DNA of 39,691 nucleotides, from the NCBI GenBank assembly GCA_013334485.1, contig JAAXXL010000022.1:1-39691 (forward strand). Direction: 5' to 3'. The stretch is from Chlorobiaceae bacterium (GTDB lineage Bacteria > Bacteroidota > Chlorobiia > Chlorobiales > Chlorobiaceae). The notes beneath the pieces are model-generated. The model was not told the DNA's origin. It searched no databases and saw only the letters and a list, made by a program, of their open reading frames with translations. The translations under genes and the position numbers were made by a program. Below, piece by piece: positions 28,747 to 36,305 of the stretch. Within the stretch, counting starts at the first letter, position 1. Every line of letters begins with the position of its first letter.

Positions 28747-28775
28747 GATTTGAAAATGGGGGTAGGTGTTTTTCC

Positions 28776-28988
28776 TTACGCAAAGAGCAATCTTCTCCCT
28801 TTAGGCTCAGGAACCGGATCGTTGAACTCTTTTGCGGTAGCAATCCACAACTCTATTGCATCCTCTATATTTACGAGCGCTTTACTATGAGAATCACCGT
28901 GGGCCATACATCCGGGCAGTTCAGGCGCCTCTGCAATAAACAATTGATCGCTCTCGCTCCAAAAAATAATAATTTCGTATTTATCCAT
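28776..28988 (-). CDS. hicB: HicB-family antitoxin
   Basis: 70-residue partial RNase H-fold protein of the HicB type: YEIIIFWSESDQLFIAEAPE, then LPGCMAHGDSHSKALVNIEDAIELW. This short form lacks an added DNA-binding domain. It neutralises the HicA ribonuclease. Start: ATG at 28988, overlapping the hicA stop as TGATG; an in-frame GTG at 28991 is the alternative. Toxin-first order is usual for hicAB. Confidence 0.92.
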   Translation of the reverse strand: MDKYEIIIFWSESDQLFIAEAPELPGCMAHGDSHSKALVNIEDAIELWIATAKEFNDPVPEPKGRRLLFA

Positions 28989-29242
28989 CACTGTTTACCT
29001 CCAAGTTGATATTTCAGGACAACATGTCGCACTTGCCTGACTTGATATGGTTTGGCTTTGCTTCCTTCTCGTTGCAAATTGATCTTCTCTTCAATTCCAT
29101 CCTTTCGAAACACATGATGGCTTCCACGAATGCGCATAACAAAGCCGTTACCCTGAAGGAGATTACATAAATCATCGAAAGGTATATTGGTATCAGACTG
29201 ACCACTCAATATCTTCAAAATGAGTTTCTCGTATTTTCCCAT
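28988..29242 (-). CDS. hicA: HicA-family mRNA interferase toxin
   Basis: 84 residues with a double-stranded RNA-binding-like fold. The conserved active-site histidine lies in IRGSHHVFRKDG, and the preceding helix reads LCNLLQGNGFVM. HicA toxins cut mRNA when not bound by HicB. At 84 residues it is slightly longer than the common ~60-residue form. It starts at an ATG (29242) and its stop overlaps hicB, so the pair is translationally coupled. The AT-rich segment 29243-29390 upstream probably carries its promoter. The module appears intact. Confidence 0.92.
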   Translation of the reverse strand: MGKYEKLILKILSGQSDTNIPFDDLCNLLQGNGFVMRIRGSHHVFRKDGIEEKINLQREGSKAKPYQVRQVRHVVLKYQLGGKQ

Positions 29243-29389
29243 CCATGATCTGATTAATTAATTCCGGCAAATCCATCACACCATTGCGCTTTCAAGAAAA
29301 CCAGCGATGGAAACACAAGAATAAATTGTATTTGAATTTAAGGAATCTTTCGGTGAAAAAAGCACAGGAAAAATACTCACTCATCAACA

Positions 29390-29500
29390 TCAGTCAGCGC
29401 TATCCCTCCAGTCGCCGGGATAGCGATAGCCGAGTTCGTCACGGAACAGGGCAATAACGCGGTTCTGCGTTTCACGCTCAGCGTTGCCGATAATGCTCAA
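29390..29500 (-). pseudogene. hsdR: Truncated hsdR 5' end (copy B)
   Basis: A TTG start with the same AGGAGG leader as copy A opens a 36-codon frame. Its first 31 codons repeat the HsdR N-terminus (ERETQNRVIALFRDELGYRY), then it runs into unrelated sequence and a TGA. Differences from copy A include Asp to Ala and Phe to Tyr. The remnant lies between hicA and hepT. Confidence 0.85.
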
Positions 29501-29524
29501 GCAGTTACCTCCTCTAACAACGAG
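29408..29524 (-). repeat. 117-bp direct repeat, copy B
   Basis: Partner of the repeat at 28630-28746: 114 of 117 bases identical, same orientation, spacing 778. Homology continues weakly a few bases further (to about 29397) with an indel. Confidence 0.93.
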
Positions 29525-29562
29525 AGATAACTTTGCATAGTTGATATATCATTGTTACTGTA

Positions 29563-29982
29563 TTACTGCGTATCAGCAAGTCTTGCAACGGCTGCGGCAA
29601 ACTCTTCAAAATCCTGAAGATGTGCAGTAGCAATAGCAAACACGATTACCCAGTTAATGGTCTCGTAGTTATGGACAGCGATATTACGAAACCCGACGGC
29701 TCTCTTCATGCGATCGGCCAAATCCGCACTTATTATACCGGCTTCAGAGAGAATATCGAACGTTTTTCCCATGGTGGCGGGAGGAGGAAACTCACTTCCG
29801 GCAATAATGTGCGTTCCAATGTCTACACACATTTGAACAGCACGGGTAAGGTTGAGAGAGAGAATATCCTGGGCATCCAGATCATTACCAAAAGCAGCCG
29901 CATTTACAGGGCATTTCTCTTTGACCCTGAGAATAGAGCGACGCAAAGACTCAAGTTTCTGTTCAATTAACGGCCAATCCAT
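29563..29982 (-). CDS. hepT: HepT-like HEPN-domain ribonuclease toxin (DUF86)
   Basis: 139-residue all-helical protein with the HEPN catalytic motif RNIAVHNYE: Arg99, His104 and Tyr106 form the R-x4-6-H-x-Y pattern. HepT toxins cleave RNA and are silenced by AMPylation by the MNT partner. The start at 29982 overlaps the end of the MNT gene by 16 bases, the usual arrangement. All key residues are present, so the toxin is probably functional. Confidence 0.92.
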   Translation of the reverse strand: MDWPLIEQKLESLRRSILRVKEKCPVNAAAFGNDLDAQDILSLNLTRAVQMCVDIGTHIIAGSEFPPPATMGKTFDILSEAGIISADLADRMKRAVGFRNIAVHNYETINWVIVFAIATAHLQDFEEFAAAVARLADTQ

Positions 29983-30365
29983 GCCTCTCTCCTCTCCTTC
30001 AGAATTCTTCTCTGGTAAGGCACAAAATCCGCCTCATTGTAAAGATGTTTAAGCAGCAGCTCAGCATAGCGAGTATCACTGCCAACTATTCTTCTTCCTC
30101 CGGATATGATCTGGCCAAGCAAGGGCTCACCTGCCGTTGACAAATCAATCAAGTCAACAGGGCGTCCTATGGCTGTTGCCAGGTCTGAAATCAATGCCAT
30201 TGTTTCATCAACACTGAGCGGATGGTCTGCTCCGACCGCAAGATCAAGATCACTGTCATGATGAGCGGTACCTTTTGCCAACGAACCAAAGAGCAGTGCA
30301 ACACTAATTGCATGGTGCCGTTCAAGAACGTGCCTTATCTGCGTATCAATACTCTCTGTCATCAT
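29967..30365 (-). CDS. mntA: MntA-like minimal nucleotidyltransferase antitoxin
   Basis: 132 residues. Polymerase-beta-like nucleotidyltransferase core with the G-S-x10-D-x-D motif: Gly27-Ser28, Asp39 and Asp41 in FGSLAKGTAHHDSDLDLAV. In characterised mntA-hepT modules this enzyme inactivates HepT by adding AMP to its tyrosine. Two ATG codons stand in tandem at the start (30365 and 30362). It is encoded upstream of hepT with a 16-base overlap. Confidence 0.92.
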   Translation of the reverse strand: MMTESIDTQIRHVLERHHAISVALLFGSLAKGTAHHDSDLDLAVGADHPLSVDETMALISDLATAIGRPVDLIDLSTAGEPLLGQIISGGRRIVGSDTRYAELLLKHLYNEADFVPYQRRILKERREAWIGR

Positions 30366-30480
30366 GCGTTTACGGTTCGATTGCCCAACTCGCCCATACC
30401 ATCAACCAGAAAGCTCAAGCTCACAAACAATAAAGAATCAATCTTTTTTTACTCAAGAATATATTCATTTAAACGCACTC

Positions 30481-30539
30481 CGTCACGGCTTATAATGTGG
30501 TTCTGCGTTTCACGCTCAGCCGTTGCCTATGATGCTCAT
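30481..30539 (-). pseudogene. hsdR: Degenerate hsdR 5' end (copy C)
   Basis: Begins with ATG at 30539 and reads MSIIGN, then an extra G shifts the frame and a TGA follows at once. The next bases still match copies A and B (AGCGTGAAACGCAGAACC). It is more diverged than the other two: ATG instead of TTG, no AGGAGG leader, and decay after about 50 bases. It directly follows the AlbA_2-type remnant, which probably preserves the original gene order. Confidence 0.75.
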
Positions 30540-30544
30540 TACAA

Positions 30545-30917
30545 CACCTACCAGTGACCGCTCTTGGTGGGCCCAACGTGACGAATAAGCCCTTGAGACT
30601 GTATTTTATTTGATCCTGTTTACACTTATACCGGACTCCGCTGCCAACAAATGCTGCGTTATGGATTGCTGTATTTTCAGCAGAGTCCGTATTCTTTCAT
30701 GGGCAGTTATAGTGGCAGTTTTACCGGTAGTGCTACCGGTAGTTTCCCCCAATTATTGTTCAGGGAGAAAATGAAACACCGTCCACAATCCGGTCTGCTC
30801 ACAGCGTAAATCCGGTACAGGAACCCCTGCCGCTGCACACTCCTGCATGATTCGCTCAATACCCCGGCCCCATGCTTCGATCATACCTGCCATAAACCAA
30901 ATGAGGGGACGGTATTC
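30545..30917 (-). pseudogene. 3' remnant of an AlbA_2/HATPase_c_4-type regulator gene
   Basis: Not an open frame. The minus-strand translation from about 30905 reads PLIWFMAGMIEAWGRGIERI, then AAAGVPVPDL, typical of the C-terminal region of AlbA_2 (Schlafen-like)/HATPase_c_4 proteins often encoded next to type I restriction genes. A TAA at 30753-30755 interrupts it. The frame then resumes with the Thr-rich linker TTGSTTGKT and a winged-helix-like tail (LLAAESGISVNRIK), broken again by a stop and frameshift near 30606. The N-terminal domain is missing. Confidence 0.7.
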
Positions 30918-31300
30918 ACCGGTAACAGTTACTTGACACGAACGGCATTGTACAGAGATGCCTCCCTTCGGTTCGGCATGACACGAACGCGACCATCACG
31001 ACACTTGCGAATGAGTTACAGGCTCTTTCCGTTTTCCCCACTTTCTCCTGTCAAATTAATCAGGCAACGCATTGTTCAGAAATAAAATATACGATTACCA
31101 TAGAACCACGGCAACAAATCAGATCGTAACTATCCGTTAAATCCAGGAAGAGCTGAGGAGATTTTGAATTTGAATGCTCGATTCCGGATTGAAAAGGAAG
31201 ATTAACCACGAAACAGACGAAATTACACGAAAAAGAAGAGGAAGAGAGTGGTCGGGATTGAAGAGAATTCCGGAGGAGGCGGAGAGTAAAATACTCGACT
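30918..31300. other. Gene-free stretch with decayed repeat sequences
   Basis: No gene seen. GGGGACGGTATTCACCGG near 30904-30921 resembles sequence I associate with the edges of REP-associated transposase elements. A unit at 30956-30982 (GATGCCTCCCTTCGGTTCGG followed by CATGACA) resembles the palindromic repeats at 13633-13860. At 31205-31235 a short run of degenerate ACGAAA-type units occurs. All look like intergenic debris. Confidence 0.45.
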
Positions 31301-31321
31301 TATAGTGAATATATCCGAAAT

Positions 31322-31353
31322 ATTACCGATATTCCGATAATAGCTACGGTAAT
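31322..31353. promoter_or_regulatory. Candidate operator upstream of the S24 repressor
   Basis: Perfect 7-bp inverted repeat ATTACCG (31322-31328) / CGGTAAT (31347-31353), centred 35 bases before the repressor ATG. Within and beside it two related strings, TATCCGAAATA and TATTCCGATAATA, occur. The position and symmetry suit autoregulation by the adjacent repressor. Confidence 0.45.
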
Positions 31354-31372
31354 TTCACAGACTCGCACAACC

Positions 31373-32098
31373 ATGGAACCAGCTTGCTCTCTCGGTACGC
31401 GCATCAAATCGGTGCGTGATCATTTCGGCCTTCGTCAGGAAGAGTTCGGCGAAAGAATCGGCCTCTCCGGCAACAGGATCTCTGAAATTGAAAATGACAA
31501 GGGAGGCACAAAAGCCTCTGTTTTGATGGCAATATGCAGCGAGTTTCCGCTCAATCCTGAGTGGCTGCTCTCCGGTGAGGGCTCCATGCTGAAAAAACCT
31601 GAAGAGAGCCCCTTTTCTCCTAAAGAGTTCAGCAGGAGAATCGGCATGCTTGAACAACAGATGCAGCAGTACGTAATCAACACGATCGAACCGGAGAGTC
31701 CGGCGCTTGCAAAAGTTCCGCTCTACAGTTATGCCGTACCAGCAGGGGTTCCGGATGCCGCATCAAACGAAATCGAAGAGTACCTCGATATGCCGGCATC
31801 ATGGGCGCAGGGTAAAAAAAACATCTATGCCCTGAAGGTTAACGGTGACAGCATGATTGATATTGGTATCATGCCGGGAGATCTACTGATGGTTGAGGCG
31901 AGAACAACGGCAAGGGACAGCCAGGTAGTGGTTGCCTGTATCAACGGTGAGGTAACGGTAAAAACGCTCTGCATCAGCAACGCCGGTACCATCTCTCTGA
32001 TACCTGAAAACAAGCGCTACGCCCCAATAGCCATCACCCCTGATATGGATTTCCGAATCCAGGGGGTGGTGTTGGCAGCGGTGCGCCACTACGCTTAG
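31373..32098 (+). CDS. XRE-family repressor with S24 (LexA/CI-like) autoprotease domain
   Basis: 241 residues. N-terminal helix-turn-helix (RQEEFGERIGLSGNRISEIE, residues 21-40). A linker leads to a C-terminal S24 peptidase domain: cleavage site Ala124-Gly125 in AVPAGVP, catalytic Ser160 in VNGDSMID and Lys197 in GEVTVKTLC. Such repressors cut themselves in response to RecA filaments and release prophage or SOS-type genes. No phage genes are in the window; it stands alone next to the TA island. It may be a prophage remnant, or control its own or distant genes. Confidence 0.9.
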   Translation: MEPACSLGTRIKSVRDHFGLRQEEFGERIGLSGNRISEIENDKGGTKASVLMAICSEFPLNPEWLLSGEGSMLKKPEESPFSPKEFSRRIGMLEQQMQQYVINTIEPESPALAKVPLYSYAVPAGVPDAASNEIEEYLDMPASWAQGKKNIYALKVNGDSMIDIGIMPGDLLMVEARTTARDSQVVVACINGEVTVKTLCISNAGTISLIPENKRYAPIAITPDMDFRIQGVVLAAVRHYA

Positions 32099-32129
32099 GC
32101 ATCTCTATTAATTGGTTCCGCAGTAATAA

Positions 32130-32170
32130 CAATGAAAGGTCAGAAGACGGACTTTTGTTGACCATCATTG
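32130..32170 (+). terminator. Hairpin after the repressor gene
   Basis: Interrupted stem CAATGA-AA-GGTCA (32130-32142) with TGACC-A-TCATTG (32159-32170), 32 bases after the stop. No clear U tract, so termination is only possible. Confidence 0.35.
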
Positions 32171-32177
32171 TAGCAAA

Positions 32178-32321
32178 AGGTCACGGCTATAAATCGTCGT
32201 GAGCTGTTTGAGTGCAAGGCGAATGGAGCGCAGATACCGGAGTGTACTCGTAGTACATGAGGATATCGAGCACCACCCAACGAAGCAATCAAATTGCGGA
32301 ACAGATTTATAGCCGTGACCT
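32178..32321. mobile_element. MITE-like element with 18-bp terminal inverted repeats
   Basis: Perfect 18-bp ends: AGGTCACGGCTATAAATC (32178-32195) and its complement (32304-32321), enclosing about 108 bases without a gene. The interior has a small palindrome TGTACT-CGT-AGTACA at about 32242-32256. No transposase is encoded. The right end reaches into the stop codon (TAG, 32320-32322) of the CBS-domain gene. A structured intergenic repeat or a terminator derived from one is the alternative. No target-site duplication is obvious. Confidence 0.6.
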
Positions 32322-33009
32322 ACATATCCATGAAGCGTATAAACTCCAGGGCCTTCTCTCTCATCTGATCCTCACTTTCATCGGAGAGCGGTGTAGAGTA
32401 TCGGATTGAATAGCCGTATTTACCCATGTTCTGCACCAGGCGAAACCAGTCGTGGGTGAGCACTCTGAAGGTTACAACCATTCCTTCAGCCGCTCTGTCC
32501 GGGCGGTAGAGCCCGCTGCTGAGCACGGTTGCATCATTTTTCTCAATCGAAGCAATCACTTCGGAAAGCTTTAATCCCGAAGAGGGCACATCAAGCTCAA
32601 AGGTGCGACTCTCCTCTCCAAGATGAAACACCTCTGCGATGCAGTCAAGAACCACTCTTTTTTCAACGGTTCCCGCATAGCTTCCATCATTACGGGTAAC
32701 GGGTATTATCTCTCCGTGAAAATTGATCAGCCTGGGAAAGAGGTCGAAAAGATGCTCATGAAGTCCGATGCTTCCGGCTTGCTGAAGCGGAAGATCCCTG
32801 AGCGCAAGAGAGGCTGTTTTTTCCGACTGAACAACGTCAATGAGATCAGTGACGGTTATCATTGCAGAGAGAGCACCATCATGCAGAACAGGAGCACCTT
32901 CGAGGTGCCCCTTTCGCATGATGGCGTAGACCTCTGAGGCTACAGCGTCATCACTAAAAAACGGAGCTTGAGTGTCAAGAGTCCGCTCTATGCATTCACT
33001 TAGCAGCAT
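32320..33009 (-). CDS. CBS-domain protein
   Basis: 229 residues. Two CBS motifs at the N-terminal half (ASEVYAIMRKGHLEGAPVL, then ITVTDLIDVV; and LFDLFPRLINFHGEIIPVT with YAGTVEKRVVLDCI) form one Bateman pair for adenine-nucleotide binding. The rest has the look of an ACT-like regulatory region (GMVVTFRVLTHDWFRLVQNM). The function is unknown. Its ATG (33009) overlaps the rpiB stop by ten bases, as the last gene of the operon. Its TAG overlaps the end of the MITE-like element. Confidence 0.82.
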   Translation of the reverse strand: MLLSECIERTLDTQAPFFSDDAVASEVYAIMRKGHLEGAPVLHDGALSAMITVTDLIDVVQSEKTASLALRDLPLQQAGSIGLHEHLFDLFPRLINFHGEIIPVTRNDGSYAGTVEKRVVLDCIAEVFHLGEESRTFELDVPSSGLKLSEVIASIEKNDATVLSSGLYRPDRAAEGMVVTFRVLTHDWFRLVQNMGKYGYSIRYSTPLSDESEDQMREKALEFIRFMDM

Positions 33010-33434
33010 GGTTCAATTTTTTCAACTCTTCGCTCATGGCGACCTCCCTCAAAATCAGCGGCAAACCAGTTCTGAAGAGTTAGTTCAATCGTGGCTTTAT
33101 CGGAAAAACGGGCCGACAAACAGATGACATTGGCATTGTTATGCTGCCGCGCAAGGGTCGCAAATTCAGGATTACAGGCAAGGGCTGCACGGATACCCTT
33201 GACTTTATTGGCTGCTATTGAGACCCCGATGCCTGTCCCGCAAAGCAGAACACCCTGATCAAACTCTCCTGCTGCAACACTTTTGGCCACTTTACGGGCA
33301 AAATCCGGATAGTCAACAGACTCTTCATTATAGGGACCCATGTCATGACACTCATAACCATTTTTTTCAAGCCATGCGACTACAGTTTTCTTGGACTCAA
33401 AACCGGCATGATCACTTGCTACTGCAATTTTCAT
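33000..33434 (-). CDS. rpiB: Ribose-5-phosphate isomerase B
   Basis: 144 residues. RpiB/LacAB family: N-terminal [13 protein letters not shown] with the phosphate-binding His, catalytic Cys in [20 protein letters not shown], and [14 protein letters not shown]. It interconverts ribose-5-phosphate and ribulose-5-phosphate, relevant to nucleotide supply and the pentose pathway. The ATG overlaps the ppk stop as ATGA, and its own end overlaps the CBS gene, so all three are translationally linked. Confidence 0.96.
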   Translation of the reverse strand: MKIAVASDHAGFESKKTVVAWLEKNGYECHDMGPYNEESVDYPDFARKVAKSVAAGEFDQGVLLCGTGIGVSIAANKVKGIRAALACNPEFATLARQHNNANVICLSARFSDKATIELTLQNWFAADFEGGRHERRVEKIEPCC

Positions 33435-35569
33435 AATTCTTTAACGTTAAATTTTGACGATGTTTTTTTGAGGGTAGATCTGGTCATAAAGCGTTTCTGA
33501 CTATTAATTTTAGGCGCCTCATTATCAACAAGCGAGTAGGTGCCATCGTCGTGCATCTGCCATGCCTTCACATTATCACTCAGTATCAGATCAAGATCGC
33601 TTTTAACTGAACGAATGCAGCTTCTGTCAAAAACCGGGAAGAGCGTCTCTACCCTGTGGTCAAGATTTCTCGGCATAATATCAGCACTGCCCAAAAAGAG
33701 TTCTGCACGGCCTCCGTTATAAAAATAGTAGGCTCTGCTGTGCTCAAGAAAGCGCCCGGTGACACTGATAACACGAATATTTTCACTTACTCCGGCAATG
33801 CCTGGCTTGAGGCAGCAGATGCCACGAACGATAAGATCGATTTTCACGCCTTCATATGAGGCTTTATAGAGCGCACGAATAGTCTGGGCATCCACAAGGG
33901 CATTCATTTGCATAATGATTCTTCCCTTGCCGGCTTTGCGGCTCCACTGAACCTCCCTTGCAATCAGTTCAATAATCCTTTTTCTGGTGTTGATCGGTGA
34001 GACCAGAAGCTTTTTATACCCTGTATGCCTTGAATACCCCGTAAGGGCATTGAAAAGCTCAGCCACATCATTGGCGAGATGATCGTTGACGGTAAAGAGT
34101 GAGTAGTCAGTGTAAATCTTTCCGGTTGCCGGGTTATAATTGCCTGTCCCAAGATGGAGATAGTGTTTCAGGCGCTCCTGTTCACGGCGGACAATCATGG
34201 TCAGCTTGGCATGGGTTTTCAGGCCGGGAAGACCGTAAACAACGTGCACGCCAACATCTTCGAGTGCCCTGGCCCAGACAATATTGTTCTCTTCATCAAA
34301 TCGAGCCTTAAGCTCTACAAGTACAGCAACCTGTTTGCCCTCTTCAGCCGCCTTCATCAGGGATTGGACAATCGGAGAGTTTCCTCCGACCCTGTAGAGC
34401 GTCTGTTTTATGGAGAGCACATCAGGATCAACTGCGGCCTGATTGATAAAATCAACGACCGGCTGAAAGGAGTCATAAGGGTGGTGAAGCAAGAGATCTT
34501 TTGCCTTTATGGCAGTAAATATATCCTGATTAAACTCCTCCTCAAGCCGGTTATTGGGAATAAACGGCTCATCTTTCAAATCGGGTCGATCAACTTTTAA
34601 CAGGTCAATCAGGCAACTGAGTCCGAGTAAACCTCCAATTTCATAGACATTGCGCTGGGAGACCTCCAGATTATTCATCAGCAGCTTTCTGACCGACTGA
34701 GGCATGTCAGGGGTGATATCAAGGCGAACAACTTTTCCGTATCGACGTGAAAGAAGCCCCTGCTCTATGGTTTCGAGCAGATCCCCTGCCTCATCCTCCT
34801 CAATTTCAATATCAGCGTCGCGGATCAGCCGGAACAGATGTGCCTGGATAATCCTCATTTTCGGAAACAACTGCTCCAGATTATTTTCAACCAGATCTTC
34901 CATCCAGATAAAGCAGATACTCTTGTCACACGCCTCAAACCCTTCGATATCATTGAGACGGAGCAAACGGGGAAGAATGCCCGGAACCTTCACCCTGGCA
35001 AACTTCAGCGCATGAGTCTCCTCATCTTCCAGCTCAATGGCAAGATTGAGCGACAGATTGGACATGAATGGAAAGGGGTGCCCGGTATCGAAAGCAAGCG
35101 GAGTAAGTACCGGAAAAATCTCCTTTCTGAAATAGTTTCGTAAAACCTGCTGATTGGATGGTGAAAGCGCTGAAAAACGAAGGAATTCAATCCCCTCCCG
35201 TTTCAGCGAAGGGATAAGATCATGATAAAAGCAGTTGTTTCTCTGGCTGAGTTGCTGCAAAACCATTGTCCGGATCTGCTCAAGCTGGCGTGCCGGCGTC
35301 ATGCCGTCAATGGTACGATCCTGAATACCCGCTTCATACTGGTCCTCAATCCCGGCAACCCGGATCATAAAATACTCGTCCAGGTTTGAACTGAAAATGG
35401 AGATAAACTTCACCCGTTCGAGCAGCGGATGTAAACCGGGTTTGAGCGCCTCTTCAAGCACTCTCTGATTGAAATAGATCCAGCTCAGCTCCCTGTTTAC
35501 ATAGTAAGCAGTATCAAAAAAATCCGGCTGAACGCTCTCGGTTCTGCTAACATCACAACCTTGCAGCAT
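33431..35569 (-). CDS. ppk: Polyphosphate kinase 1
   Basis: 712 residues, usual PPK1 length. Makes polyphosphate from ATP reversibly. N-terminal [19 protein letters not shown], middle [10 protein letters not shown], the autophosphorylated His in [35 protein letters not shown], and the second active-site His in [14 protein letters not shown]. The C-terminal end is basic. ATG at 35569, 25 bases after the cyclo-ligase stop; the last codons overlap rpiB by four bases. Confidence 0.97.
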   Translation of the reverse strand: MLQGCDVSRTESVQPDFFDTAYYVNRELSWIYFNQRVLEEALKPGLHPLLERVKFISIFSSNLDEYFMIRVAGIEDQYEAGIQDRTIDGMTPARQLEQIRTMVLQQLSQRNNCFYHDLIPSLKREGIEFLRFSALSPSNQQVLRNYFRKEIFPVLTPLAFDTGHPFPFMSNLSLNLAIELEDEETHALKFARVKVPGILPRLLRLNDIEGFEACDKSICFIWMEDLVENNLEQLFPKMRIIQAHLFRLIRDADIEIEEDEAGDLLETIEQGLLSRRYGKVVRLDITPDMPQSVRKLLMNNLEVSQRNVYEIGGLLGLSCLIDLLKVDRPDLKDEPFIPNNRLEEEFNQDIFTAIKAKDLLLHHPYDSFQPVVDFINQAAVDPDVLSIKQTLYRVGGNSPIVQSLMKAAEEGKQVAVLVELKARFDEENNIVWARALEDVGVHVVYGLPGLKTHAKLTMIVRREQERLKHYLHLGTGNYNPATGKIYTDYSLFTVNDHLANDVAELFNALTGYSRHTGYKKLLVSPINTRKRIIELIAREVQWSRKAGKGRIIMQMNALVDAQTIRALYKASYEGVKIDLIVRGICCLKPGIAGVSENIRVISVTGRFLEHSRAYYFYNGGRAELFLGSADIMPRNLDHRVETLFPVFDRSCIRSVKSDLDLILSDNVKAWQMHDDGTYSLVDNEAPKINSQKRFMTRSTLKKTSSKFNVKEL

Positions 35570-35594
35570 AAAAAAGCCTCAATAATATGGGCAC

Positions 35595-36209
35595 TTATGT
35601 AAATCTGAAAACTCCTTTCTCATGAACAACGCAATCAAGAGGCTCATCCCATGGTTCCAGCGGCAGAGCATCTATCAACTGCAAACTGAAAGCAACTCCG
35701 ATACAGAAGGGGCGAATACCCTCTTGAGCGAGCCGGTAAAGATAGCGGTCATAAAAACCTTTGCCATAACCAAGCCGGTACCCTCTTCTGTCAAAAGCAA
35801 GCAGCGGCAAAAGCACAACATCAAGAATCTGTTCATCGGCCTTGACAACCTCCGAAGGTTCCGGCTGACCGAATGCTGCCGCTTTGAGCGACTCCCCTTT
35901 ACGGTAAACTGCTGAACAGAGATCCTGCTCCTGAACAACCGGAACAGCAATCCTTTTACCCTGTAGTGTAAACGCATCAAGAAGCGGAAGGGTACTCACT
36001 TCCGAATAAGCAGGAATCGGGATATAGAGTGCAATAAGACGTGCATCAATAACTTCCGGCAAAGAGAGCACGCGGGCGGCAACCGCCTCGCTCATAATAC
36101 GCCTTGACTCGTCAGAAAGCTCTCCCCGCCGGGCGGTCATGAAAGCTCTCAGCGCTCTTTTTTTAGCCGCAATGTCCGATTTCCGGCATTCAGGACTGAG
36201 TTGAATCAT
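35595..36209 (-). CDS. 5-formyltetrahydrofolate cyclo-ligase
   Basis: 204 residues. Converts 5-formyl-THF to 5,10-methenyl-THF with ATP. Family segments: RALRAFMTARRGELS at the N-terminus, ALYIPIPAYSEVST, and the C-terminal signature LAFDRRGYRLGYGKGFYDRYL. First gene of the operon leading to ppk, rpiB and the CBS gene. It shares a ~96-base divergent promoter region with the FAH-family gene. Confidence 0.93.
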   Translation of the reverse strand: MIQLSPECRKSDIAAKKRALRAFMTARRGELSDESRRIMSEAVAARVLSLPEVIDARLIALYIPIPAYSEVSTLPLLDAFTLQGKRIAVPVVQEQDLCSAVYRKGESLKAAAFGQPEPSEVVKADEQILDVVLLPLLAFDRRGYRLGYGKGFYDRYLYRLAQEGIRPFCIGVAFSLQLIDALPLEPWDEPLDCVVHEKGVFRFT

Positions 36210-36305
36210 ATTGAACCTTCACTCCCCATGATTCTTTTCCAATAATATGGAACAGATCCGCTACATTCTGAAATGTAAAATAATAAAATAGAGATCTTTC
36301 CCCGC

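Noticed and set aside
30372-30400. GGTTCGATT string resembling a tRNA T-arm near the mntA start
   Set aside because: The flanking bases do not pair as a T-stem and no acceptor or anticodon arm can be drawn.
28630-30545. Spaced repeats considered as a CRISPR-like array
   Set aside because: Only three long, unequal copies with gene-sized spacers; they are hsdR coding fragments.
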